Assembly: GCF_036417845.1 (NCBI RefSeq) | Contig: NC_089981.1 | Location: 79,029,268-79,093,267, forward strand | Reading direction: 5' to 3' | Length of the DNA: 64,000 nucleotides | Origin: Apteryx mantelli | Lineage: Eukaryota > Chordata > Aves > Apterygiformes > Apterygidae | Shown here: one piece after another, positions 40,401 through 49,700 of the stretch | How positions within the stretch are numbered: the stretch's first letter is position 1 | Layout of the letters: each line of letters starts with the position of its first letter | Program-made: the position numbers and the translations under genes | The notes under the pieces: model-generated | The model's database searches: none | Told to the model about the DNA's origin: nothing | Seen by the model: only the letters and a program-made list of their open reading frames with translations

Positions 40401-42803
40401 TTTTTCACTCTTCAGATAGGACTTCACTCCTAAAATCAAGGATGTAAAGATACAACCAGTCAAAAAATGGCCTTAATCAATTACTTCAAGTCTGATCAAT
40501 GCAAATCACAAAAAAAAAAAAAAAATTATTACCTTCTAAACATTTCCACTTAATTTGTTGATACAAGACTATAGCAATGCCCACTTGTTACAGCAACTCA
40601 GTTCTAGTAGTATTAAAGTCTCTACTCTTGCAATTATATATTTTTGTTAATCATGAAAAAAAACGTATCAGGAAGAAAAAAGCTTCTATGAATTTGACTG
40701 CAAGCAATGCCACCATTTAACGAATTACAGCACTAACTTTTCCCTTTTCAAAATGTGAAATCTCAAGTAAAAAAAGCATTTGGTCCAGTTCTACAGCTGT
40801 TATGTTCACATTACTTTGACATTATACACTGTTTATTCCAGTCAATGGGGTTTTTTTTGTCCTTGTGCTCCAGAAGTAAAATAGCTGGGATGAAAAATTG
40901 GAAAACTAAGGGGCACTGCCAAAGTGTCAATTTACATATACATATACCTGACTACCTAATGATAGACTGTTCATAACAGCATCTAAATGGTCTTCAAAAA
41001 AGCAAAATTTTCACTATTTCAGGATTTAGATTCAGTAAGCTCTAACTTGCAACATAACTTCCATTGCAGCAAGATAATTTATTTTTATTAAAACTCAACT
41101 ATCAGTATTAAAAATGCTTTGAAGTATGTTTCAAAAACAAAATAAAAAGTCTGAATCTTATAACACCTTCATAGAACCACAAGCAACTGCCATACTTAAA
41201 CAAGCATGAAGGTAACACAAGACACTGGCAGAAATAATCAAACACGTACAAGTCAGTCAGTGAACTACTGACATTACAACCTTGCTCCCTAACCTGAAAC
41301 TCAAACACACCTAAGTAGTAATGAGAAACATAGGTTTGTTCTGACTTAACCTGTCATTGGCATACCACCTGTTAAATAGGAATGTTATGAATGTAAAGCA
41401 TAACCCAAATTGCAACAGAAGCTGAAAAAGTTGTCAGTCATCTTGTTTTTGTTTTTATTACCTAATAAACTGCAAAATATCCATATGCTTATGGAACAAG
41501 CCAGTAACTCAATGAACTTTGTTGCTGGTTTCTAGTGTATCTAGTTCCAAGAAATTATTTTACAGTATCAATAGAACATTTTGGTACCTAGCAGCTAGAA
41601 GCTAAAAAGCACATGAGACTAAAAAGCTTGTCTTGATACCTGTTTTTGAACACTAACCTGTACTCTTCAATCTGAAATTTTACATTTAGCTTATAGGATT
41701 TATTTCCTTCTCTCAGTCATGAAACAACATCAGAGCACTGGAATTTTGTAAAAGAAATATCCTTAATTTTTTCACTGAAAAGCATTCTGCTGCAGTGCTT
41801 TGGTCGCAAGCACTGCAGAGGAACTGTAAATAAAAAGCTCCTTTCTACTGGAAGTACAGAAAACATGGGAGCCCTTATATAGGGTATTTCATAAACCCAC
41901 ATTTGAGACCAAACAGATTTTTTTAAAGAAATCAACAGAAAGAATATAATTGTTCCTTATTCAGCCTCAGAGGCTCCTGTCACAAAGCGAACACTGCCAT
42001 GAAGAACAACTCTCTTCTGACTACTGCATCAACCCACGGGGAGAAGGGGGGAGGAGGGAGAAAGAGTGGAAGGAAACAGCGGAGAGATTCTGTCACGGCA
42101 GACAATCAAGGTTGTTTGAGGGGAATACAAAGGTTTTATCCTCGGGAAAAAAATAACAGTAATAGTAATAAGCGACAGCTCCACAAAAGAGCCGGCAGAG
42201 AAGGCAGACAGCCTTTCCCACGGAGGTGGCTGGACCGAAACGCTGCTTTCCGCGCTCGCCTGACAACCGGACGGAAGGCCGGAGCTGCTTAACCCTTCCC
42301 CGCACCGGCGCGGCGAAAAAAAATTAAAAAAATCAGTGTTTGCAGGGAAAACCAACCCCCCCCCCCACACACACACAGAGACACAAGCTCACGGCGCCAG
42401 GCCGCGGCGGCCAGCCGCCAGCCCCCCGCACAGCGCAACCCGCGCTCCCCGCGCCCGCCGAAACCGCCGCGGGCTCAAGGGGGCGCCGGGGGGTGGGAGG
42501 GGGGCACCTGTCATGCGGCCGCGAGGGCGAAGCCCGGGGCGCCGCGGCCCCGGCCTGTCACGGAGCCGGGGGGGGGGGCAGCCCCTCACGGCGAGGACGC
42601 GGCCCCCCGAGGCAAGGGGCGGCGGCGGCCCCCCCCCGGCCGCCTGCGCCCCCGGCTGCCCCGGAGCCGGGCGGGGAGGACGGCGGCGCGGCGCGCTCCA
42701 TCTGCCGCCGCCGGCCCCACAGGAAAAGGGAAGGCGTCCCGCCGCCGGGCAGCGCGGCGCCAGGCCGGGACGGCGGCGGCCGCTTCCCACTCACCGGCAT
42801 CAT
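5858..42803 (-). CDS. PPP1R13B: PPP1R13B (ASPP1), N-terminal part; join of four exons, gene continues beyond left edge
   Basis: ASPP1 is a PP1- and p53-family-binding regulator that promotes p53-dependent apoptosis. The full protein has an N-terminal ubiquitin-like/Ras-association fold, a helical region, a proline-rich region, ankyrin repeats and an SH3 domain. Seen here: coding exons 42795-42803, 16350-16497, 7870-7989 and 5858-5925 on the minus strand, joining in frame to about 115 residues. Reading through gives MMP, then [52 protein letters not shown] and [15 protein letters not shown], then a Gln-rich linker ending EKRTENG. These match the ASPP1 N-terminus as I know it and differ from ASPP2 (TP53BP2), which has the same MMP start but diverges after the HLAEVW segment. 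The ubiquitin-like domain covers about residues 1-85. The ankyrin/SH3 part lies off the window. I found no exon for the following VGNPR-type segment in 1-5857, so intron 4 is open at the left edge. Confidence 0.95.
5926..7869 (-). other. PPP1R13B: PPP1R13B intron 3
   Basis: Intron of about 1.9 kb bounded by the exon 3 donor GTGAGT and the exon 4 acceptor TTTTAG. It is AT-rich with a short TA run near 6002-6012. I saw no gene or recognisable repeat in it. Confidence 0.85.
7870..7989 (-). CDS. PPP1R13B: PPP1R13B exon 3 (ubiquitin-like domain, second half)
   Basis: This 120-nt exon has acceptor ATTTCTAG and donor GTGAGTACG. It completes the Glu codon from exon 2 and encodes [17 protein letters not shown], then [18 protein letters not shown] and SNEQ, ending with the first base of a Ser codon. 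The [15 protein letters not shown] block closes the ubiquitin-like domain and is a strong ASPP1 signature. The residues after FFLRHEESP are more diverged, as expected for the linker. Confidence 0.95.
7990..16349 (-). other. PPP1R13B: PPP1R13B intron 2
   Basis: Intron of about 8.4 kb bounded by the exon 2 donor and the exon 3 acceptor. It holds a perfect 10-bp inverted repeat at 8779-8802, a G-rich run near 9098-9110, a possible old interspersed repeat at about 14270-14480, and a few A/T tracts. I saw no coding exon. Open frames of up to 111 codons (13800-14135) show no family match. Confidence 0.85.
8779..8802. repeat. Perfect 10-bp inverted repeat with 4-nt loop
   Basis: CCTAATACTA, loop AGCA, TAGTATTAGG in PPP1R13B intron 2. 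It forms a short hairpin on either strand. Confidence 0.9.
16350..16497 (-). CDS. PPP1R13B: PPP1R13B exon 2 (ubiquitin-like domain, first half)
   Basis: This 148-nt exon has acceptor TTGTCTTTCAG and donor GGTAAGAAAA. It encodes 49 residues from [10 protein letters not shown] to HLAEVWRGN plus the first base of a Glu codon completed by exon 3. It supplies the first beta strands and the helix of the N-terminal ubiquitin-like fold. The exon begins exactly with ATG, so a transcript starting within intron 1 could initiate here and lose only MMP. Confidence 0.95.
18027..18060 (+). repeat. 17-bp tandem duplication
   Basis: AATAGATGTGTTAGCCT is followed directly by AATAGATGTCTTAGCCT, with one mismatch. 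Located in PPP1R13B intron 1. Confidence 0.9.
18760..19200 (-). mobile_element. CR1 LINE fragment, diverged 3' region
   Basis: Contains AGAAACCTCAAGAGGTCACCTAATCCAGTC, then GATGCCTGTTTAACCTGTTC, GATGGAAATTCCACAAGTTTCC, and further right AAACTAAACAACACCAGTTT, in the order of a minus-strand CR1 3' part. Truncated and old. It interrupts PPP1R13B intron 1 on the gene's own strand. Confidence 0.7.
19452..19479 (+). repeat. (CA)14 microsatellite
   Basis: Uninterrupted dinucleotide run in PPP1R13B intron 1, preceded by an A/C-rich stretch. It is the reason for a His-Thr run in the 167-codon chance frame that crosses it. Confidence 0.95.
22532..22560 (+). repeat. (AAAT)n microsatellite, seven units with one G interruption
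   Basis: TAAATAAATAAATAAATGAATAAATAAAT in intron 1 of PPP1R13B, with one A-to-G change in the middle. Confidence 0.9.
31615..31642 (+). repeat. (TA)n repeat interrupted by AC
   Basis: Two TA runs separated by AACA, giving a near-palindromic AT-rich stretch in intron 1 of PPP1R13B. Confidence 0.85.
34832..34913 (+). repeat. Compound TA/TG/CA microsatellite forming an inverted repeat
   Basis: TA-rich start, then TGTGTGCGTGTATATATA, TTTT, and TATATATACACACACACA, followed by CGCACGCACG. The arms at 34861-34878 and 34883-34900 pair over 18 bp with one C/A mismatch around a TTTT loop. Confidence 0.85.
42795..42803 (-). CDS. PPP1R13B: PPP1R13B exon 1 coding part (three codons, Met-Met-Pro)
   Basis: On the minus strand the CpG island contains ATGATGCCG followed directly by the donor GTGAGTGG. 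Three codons (MMP) join in phase 0 to exon 2, which starts ATGATACTAACT, giving MMPMILTV, the conserved start of ASPP-family proteins. The 5'UTR part of exon 1 extends rightwards for an unknown distance, probably to around 43,050-43,110 given the promoter motifs. The start choice rests on family conservation. The exon is too short to find by ORF length. Confidence 0.9.
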
Positions 42804-43116
42804 CTCCGCGGCCGTCGCCGAGCCAGCCCCGCGGAGGCTGCCGCTGCGCCGGGCCTCTCCGGCCGCCGCCGCTGCCCGCGCCGCCGCTCGCGGCGCAGGC
42901 GGGAGGGCGCCGCGCTCGCCCCGCCGGCGGTGACAGGTGCCTCCCGCGCGCCTCGCCCGCCGCGGCACGAGGAGCGGGCAGCGGCGGCCGGGCTCCGAGC
43001 GCTCCCAGCCCCCCTTCTCCTCAGCGCGGCGGCGGCCTCGCTGCCTGCTGCCCGCGGCGCTTCCTGCTCCGCGCCGCGCGCGCCGCCCAGCCAGGGGTTA
43101 ACAGCCGCCCCGGCCC

Positions 43117-43163
43117 CATTGGCCGCGGCGGGAAGCGGCGTGGGCGGGGCGGGGCGGGGCGGC
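43117..43163 (-). promoter_or_regulatory. PPP1R13B core promoter motifs: CCAAT box, E2F-type site, GC-box array
   Basis: Reading leftward there is a tandem GC-box array (GGGCGGGGCGGGGCGGGGC on the plus strand, about 43142-43163), then an E2F-type site GGCGGGAA (43127-43134), then a CCAAT box in minus orientation (ATTGG at 43118-43122). This order suits a minus-strand start near 43,050-43,110. ASPP1 is reported as an E2F1 target in mammals, so the E2F-type site is biologically plausible. Sites are identified by eye only. Confidence 0.6.
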
Positions 43164-43228
43164 GGGAGGCGCGCGCACGCCGCGGCGCGGGGGGTGAGGG
43201 AGGTGCGCGGGCGCGCGCGCTGCCGCCA

Positions 43229-43236
43229 CACGTGAC
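43229..43236. promoter_or_regulatory. E-box CACGTGAC upstream of PPP1R13B
   Basis: A palindromic CACGTG flanked by AC on the right (CACGTGAC), the form favoured by USF/TFE3-type bHLH-ZIP factors. It lies about 110 bp upstream of the CCAAT box in the sense of PPP1R13B and could also serve divergent plus-strand transcription. Site by inspection only. Confidence 0.45.
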
Positions 43237-44115
43237 CCCGCGCTGAGGTGCGGCGGGTTCGTTTGTTGCCCCTCGCTCGGCTCCTGCGGTGCGGGCGGGC
43301 GCGCTAACCACCATCACCCCCCCCCCCGCATCCCTGCCGCCTTGGCCCGGCCGCGCTGGGGGGGGAGGCGGTTTCCCTCACGGACCCGCCGTGACCCCAT
43401 TGCGGGTAGCCCCCGCCCGCCTAGTCCCGCGTGGGCCCGTCCCTTCCTGTCCTGCCGGTTCCCCTTGCGGCGCCGCTCCGGGCCCGTCCCCCCTCCCTCG
43501 GCCGGGAGCGTGTCGGTAGGGAACAGCGCAGTCAGCACGAATCAAATCAGCCACCGCCGCACGCGCCGCGAGGACAAACTTCGTAGGGCCACGGGTCTTC
43601 GATCCTGACCCCAAATCAGTGGCTCTGCCAGGCGCTCGAGCCGTTTAAATGGCTCATCTCCGAGGCTCGTTACTTTATTTGTAGAACCCCATGACAGATC
43701 TCGGCTAGGAGGGGAAAAATGATAAATTTTAGGAATTTTTTGAGAGGAGCCTACATAGCTGTTTGTGTAAGTATCTGAGGGTGAGCAATAACAAAATATT
43801 AATCTCAAACATAAGCTTACATGTTAAATTTAAGATACAAATTTACATTCATACATTCTATAATATATAATTGTGAAAATTATATTAAAAAGAGGCATAT
43901 TTAGGATTTCATTATGTATTGTCAGTGCGCCTGTAGGCTCTGGTTTGAGCTTTGTGATTGGTCAAAGCTTCTGTTTCTTTTAATAAATTGGTCCTACAGG
44001 AAAAAAAAAAACCCTGTTAGCATCACGAGAGAATGCTCTGGCAGTTTATTTTGCAAGTCCCATTTGGAGTGCTACTAGCTGACGATAACACTAGTATCAT
44101 GTTCTGTTTCTTTAG

Positions 44116-46765
44116 ACTATGATTCCACCTCCCACACACAGCTTCAGATACAGGTAAGATTATGATACTTCTGACCTAAGAGAGAAAAGTTCAGATTTAT
44201 TCAGAATAATAGTATTAACCCTGCAAGTAGGCTGACCTGAAATTAAACAGGCTATGAGGTATTTGTAATTTTGTATTTAAAAAATAAGAAAAATGTTTTT
44301 TTCTCTTCATCAAATTTATATTAAACTTTAGTGAATAGAAGAATAGCAGTGACTAGAAATTTACTGTGTTTCTTAATATTTGTGGCAAAGTTATAATTCT
44401 AGCAACAGGGGAATCGTGAACCTTTGCTACACTCGTTCCTTAAAAATTAGTGCCTTCCTCATTAACCAGGTGATATTTTTTGCCAGAGATTCTTACATGA
44501 TGGTCTATAAACTGCTTACGGGTATACTTTAGAGCTGATTTCTCCCTGTTTTAGTGATGGATTTTAAAAAAGCTAAAATACAATCAACATTACCCCACTA
44601 TTACTTTTCCTTTGCAATGGGAGGGATGCTGTCAAAATGAAAGCTGAGAGAATATGGTGCAGACAGTTGCCCCTAGGAGGGAAGGCACTCCTCCCAACAG
44701 TCTCTTTTTTGGAATAATGGCCTGCAATATAAAAGTCTGTCAGCCTCTAAGACGCATTCCTTTTGGCAGATGCAGGTTCAACCAACGCAGCAACCAGACA
44801 GACTGGATACTGTGGACTAAGAGGAAATGTCTTCAAAAGGTATGGTAGACACTTTATATGCAAGCCTGTTCTTACTCCTATTTCTGCTTCGCTTGGAAAA
44901 GAGAACACGTCTCATTCTTTTCCATCTCCATTTTCCCACAGAAATGAGAAAAGCAAAAAGTAAAATCGTAACCAATCTTTTCGAAGCATAAGACTTTAAA
45001 TTAACTATCAACATCTCTCCTGCAGAAGAATCTTTTGGAGAACCACCCTTTTACCAGTCAAGGGATGCAGCAACCATTATAAAACCACCTGATTCCAACT
45101 TATAATGTCTGCAAATGTTTTATTTACTGTGAGCAGGGAAATCATAACTTCTAATCATGTAGTTTTTGTTTTTTTTCACTGTCCATGCATTTCCACATCA
45201 AAGTTCTGGTCTTTGCAGAAATTATGTTGCTTGGCCAAAGGACCAGCAGTACCTACAAGTTGCCTTTTCAGATAAGTGAGGTTGTGTGAAAGCAGTCCTG
45301 ACCTGGGAATTCCTGAGAAGATAAGAGAATTTGGAGTTGATACAGAAGCAGATAAAGCCAGAGATGCAGAACCCAAATTATTTGTTTTCAAATATGGGGG
45401 TTTTGTGAAATGTACTTTAATTCTGTTGACATTTTTCTAAAGGAAAGGTTTTGTGCTCATTTGTTGGTGTAAATTCTAACACGTGTAGTTCTGAATTACC
45501 CTCCACTTGGTACTTAAAAACCACAGAGAAATACTCTTTAGCTTTACAAATTTAAGCCACTATCAATTAACATTTATTCAACTTCTAAATATAAAAAAAG
45601 AAGACTTTCTATTTATTAGTTATTGTAACTTTAGTTATTGAGATTTGTGTTGAGCTCTTCACCTAGAAATTGGAATTTGATTCAAACATACAAACTACCA
45701 TCTTAATATTTTGTTAAAATATTTGAAATTAATGGGTATATAGAGAAAATGTATCAAAATATGTTTTGTATTTAACTCAGATTTTTTGGAAAAAGGAATA
45801 TTAACTGCAGTTAATAAACTGGCGGGCCTTTTATGTGGTCATGCACAACATTCTTAAGATAAGCAGAGATGCCCCAAAATACCCATGGGAGACTAATGAG
45901 ATTTTCAGAAGCACTCTTGACATTGTTCCAATTCCTGTTTGTATTTTTCAAGTGTCTAATGGCCAGATTTTCAAATGCTGACTTTTTTGAGTTTTAAAAA
46001 CTACCAGGCCTGATCTCCTACTTCTTTTTTATGCATAGACAAAAAGAGGAAAATGAGCTTTCCTGCCTTCTCAGATCCCATTTTTCTTCAGTTTTGCATT
46101 AACCTGGTAAGATGCTTCTCTGGAGCACAGGAAAATGTTTTCAGTCTTTGGAGGTGTCACACGAAAGTGTTTCTTTTTTAATTTAAGACTTTTTTTCTTT
46201 TCATGTGGTATTACTCTAAATAGCAGGTACTTTCTATTTATAGCCAGAAAGAAACATTCTCAGAGGTCAAACATTTAGGGTGGGATATATCTCATCCAAC
46301 CTCAGTAATCAAAAAATTAGGCATGTAGTCTAAATTAGTCATCTAGGCTCCTTGGAGTGGAGAGGGAAGGGAGGGAGGCAGTTCTGCAGGCAATTCATTC
46401 TATCCTGAGATATTCATCCCACTATCTAAACGTCTTGGTCTTTGAAGGTGCCTATCTCCCTATTGATTAAAGATGGAGCCTGGATGACTAGCTCAGATTA
46501 GACAGCAGGCTTTTAGATGGCTACAGTTAGGATGAGTTTCCTCTCGACTAGCAGAATAAAATCTCTAAAAAACGACTATGAACAGGTGTCTTAGGGTTCT
46601 TGTATGTGTGTTTACAAAAAATTAATATATCCTTTCTGAATAACTTAGTGGATTACTTTATTACAGAATATATTTCTCCTTTCAACAATTACTTTTTGCA
46701 TTTGCTGTAATGCAGGCAGGAGGAACTGGCCATGAGTGGGTAAGCAATTATAAAAGTCGAATCAG
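44116..46765 (+). ncRNA. Candidate divergent lncRNA, three internal exons predicted from splice signals
   Basis: Between the PPP1R13B CpG island and ATP5MJ, three plus-strand segments have both an acceptor and a donor. Segment 44116-44153 has acceptor TTCTGTTTCTTTAG, a CTGAC branch-like word about 33 nt upstream, and donor CAG/GTAAGA. Segment 44770-44839 has acceptor CCTTTTGGCAG and donor AAG/GTATGG. Segment 46716-46765 has acceptor TGCTGTAATGCAG and donor CAG/GTAAGT. They lack a conserved reading frame. A first exon in the CpG island and a last exon are not identified. The human interval between the same genes carries LINC00637 as I recall, which is weak support. This is a prediction without transcript evidence. 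Confidence 0.25.
45950..46550. repeat. Possible ancient interspersed repeat
   Basis: Words such as TGGCCAGATTTTCAAATGCTGA, ATTAGGCATGTAGTC, CATCTAGGCTCCTTGGAGTG and ATCCTGAGATATTCATCC resemble old medium-copy amniote repeats as I remember them, but I cannot name the family. No terminal repeats or coding frame are visible. Confidence 0.3.
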
Positions 46766-49700
46766 GTAAGTACTTGCTACCTTGCCATGCAGTTACTTGC
46801 AGGTGCAGTGTGCTGTAACAGATGATACAAAACAAAAAGACTGAAGTGTTTCAAGAAGAATTTCACAGCAGGTAGTTTAAAATCTTGTTAGTGAAATATT
46901 GCATAAAATAAGCATATATATTTAAAGGAAGGGTATTTTAACTTGTTACTATGGCCTCAAGTAACCTCTGATTCCAGAAACAAGCTGAATTCCTAAGGCT
47001 GCAACAACAAGGAATTCATACTGAACAATAGTCATATGTTTCAGTGTTTGAATTCATATACAGCCAATGCATTTCAAACCCCATCAAACCTGTTCAGAGA
47101 TAAACTATAAATAATAATCTAAAGGAAACGCTTTGATGTGTGTTGTGTATACAGTATTTGAGAAACGTGAATAGGAGAAAGATACTTTTTCATCATACTA
47201 CCTTGTAGTAGTATAAAGTAAGGTATGCTGGACTAGATGACTAATGTTATAAAGTTTACACAGCGCAATGCACTCAGTGCATCATCCTGAAAAGGAGCAT
47301 AATAATTAAAGCAAGAGTGAAGCCGTCTGATCTGTATATATTACAGCTGTGTACACTTCCAGGGCATTTGAGTGTCTGATACGTCATGTGTTTCAGCCCT
47401 GCTTTTAGTGGATTAGACATGTAATTTCATTAAACAATAGCATAAATTGTATGCCTAATCCAAAGCGCATGATGCAAAAAATGTTAAATAGGGGAGACTG
47501 CTGTGGCCTCACTGGGAATGTATTTCTATACATTGTCATGAAATTCTTGTACAAATAGGTATTGTTAATTTTTTATGTTGTAGCTCTTTAGTACAGAAGA
47601 TATAGCTCTCTAAGAGAGATTACATACCAACCTTTTTACAGATGGAAAATCTTGTTCTCCTCCCCTGTAATTTATAATGAAACCACTAACTATATTAGAA
47701 AGGGTGGAGAAAACAAAAACAGAAAGTTAAAGGTCCTGAGAGAGATTCTGTTTGCACCTTTAGGCTTGGAACCACTTCAGCTCTCAAGGTAACGTTCTCT
47801 TCTTTTCCAAAATCTTTTTTCTTATGAATGGAAGCATCTGTGACTAGCTAGATAGTGGGATATTAGCTGAAACATTAATTAGGATAGAATAACAATTCAG
47901 TCCTTCACTCTTTACTCCTGTTCTTCCTTGCATACCACTTTATTTTGGTTGTATCGCTTTCTAAAGTTTGAGGGAGAGAAAAGGATAGGTCATGTTTTGG
48001 GATTGAGCCCATCCATTTCATTTATTATTGTAAATCTAAAATTGTTCTCAGGAATCTGAACCAAGATTTAGTGGGTCAGGTACTCAAATTTTCTTTACAA
48101 TTTCTGCATGAAGTGATTCAAATATCCCCTCTCTCAGCCAAGGCCTAATGTAGAATTCTGTGATACTATATTAGTTTTTACCCCATGCAGCAAAAATGGT
48201 GGGCTAATCTGCAACTCTTCCATTAACCATTGCTCCCTTGTTTAAGATGGTCAGCTATTTTATTTACTGTAATTGAAAACAGTCTGCCTTCCTTCCTGAT
48301 GTTTATTGCTGGATCTGATGCAGATTTTTGTTCAATTTAAGTTATTTCCATACTCAAAACCAATAATTCCTAATATGAAATGTGCATCTTCTAGAATGTC
48401 TTTTTCTTGGTTAGTTTACTTGAGGTAAATAGATCTAAAAAGAAAAACCATGCAGAGAGTGTAATGTAATGATGTTTTCTGCTCTTGTGCCTGGTAATGG
48501 GTGAATTTGGACTGCAGCCTGGAAGGGGAGATTAGGAAAGTCCTCTGCCTGATTCTGAAGTCTGGCGTATACTGGAAGGCAGTCTCCAGTAAATATTGAG
48601 ATGAGCTGATGTGCAAAGGAGACTTGGAGAAAAAAACCTGTTGCTGAGTGGAAGAATATTCACATGTAGTAGAAGAAAGAATTATATATCAATTTAAATG
48701 TATATTTTTTAAAATGAGTAATCTATTTATGCTTAGTATTTAAACCACCACACTGTTAAGAATTTACTACTGGGAATATAAACATTTGTTACCTTTTCTG
48801 TGTACATACTACGGATTTTACAGATCAGAACACAGGAGGTAAGTTTCCTCCAAAAATACAGAATAGTATATTGAATCTGTTGTTTACATTAAATTCTGTA
48901 ACAGTTGTGAAACAGGATACGGTTTTGGTATGAGCTATAATTCTATGGAAAACACTTCTGTGATATATATATATTTGTATATATTTTAAAACCTTAAGTG
49001 ATCACTTTTTGGACTTTTTGATTATAAAAAAATGGGTTGTCAGAACATGGCCATCTTCTGTACAGGAGTATACAACTTACTATGAATTTGGTATTTTTCG
49101 GTTGAGATACTTTTTAATAGTGCAGGTTGATAGAAGAGCAGCTGTGCTCAAATAGTCTGACCAGCAGATGTAATCTAAGAAGTTTGCAATAATGTTCTGT
49201 CCATGTTATAAATAAAAATACTCAGTGTTTGTACCTTACTGATGCTTAAGGTTCATCTTTTCTAATTCTTTGTATAAATATTGCTTTTCCAGTTAAAGTA
49301 ATGATGTTGTAGTCCTGGGAACATTAATGAGACAAATTGCTTGTGCTTATAAGTGGCTTTTTGGCTCATAATCCTCCAGAAACATATTTAAATAATTTTT
49401 ATTGTTACTGTTATGATGCTATGACAAGGCTTACTGCAATTTTTAGAAGGATAAACAGAGGAAGATCAAAAGCAGAGCAAAATGAATTGTATATGGCATT
49501 GATGGGCCCTGCTGAAAATGATTCAGTGAAAAGCCCTAGAAATAGTGAGAGTAGAAAAATGTATCACCAGTGTGTGTTTAGAATCTATTTTAGGCTAATT
49601 TATTTGAAGAAGATATTACAATATCATGCAGCTGAACCTCAGAAGATTAAAAAGAATGGAAAGGACTGTGCTGATCATGGAGGAATATACAAAATAATAA

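Larger units (their letters stand above)
16498..42794 (-). other. PPP1R13B: PPP1R13B intron 1 (about 26.3 kb)
   Basis: Large first intron between the MMP exon in the CpG island and exon 2. It holds a G13 run near 16967-16979, a 17-bp tandem duplication (18027-18060), a CR1 fragment (about 18760-19200), a CA microsatellite (19452-19479), a pyrimidine-rich block (about 20400-21660), an AATA microsatellite (22532-22560), a TA repeat (31615-31642), a TA/CA hairpin-forming repeat (34832-34913), and A/T tracts near 37732, 38343 and 40509. I recognised no coding exon on either strand. Confidence 0.85.
42230..43600. promoter_or_regulatory. CpG island at the PPP1R13B promoter and exon 1
   Basis: Sequence switches abruptly from AT-rich intron to more than 75% G+C by eye, dense in CG dinucleotides, and back to AT-rich after about 43,620. 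It contains the MMP exon and all promoter motifs expected for leftward transcription. The long open frames across it (up to 299 codons) come from the lack of AT-rich stop codons, not from coding. Poly-C runs lie near 42356-42368 and 43317-43327. Confidence 0.9.

Noticed and set aside
42336-43235. 299-codon plus-strand open frame in the CpG island (and several 130-200-codon frames on both strands)
   Set aside because: GC-rich DNA has few stop codons. The frame overlaps the PPP1R13B promoter and MMP exon, is Pro/Arg/Ala-rich without domains, and six frames are open at once.
47220-47245. CR1-like words GGTATGCTGGACTAGATGAC
   Set aside because: Too short, and not flanked by other CR1 blocks.
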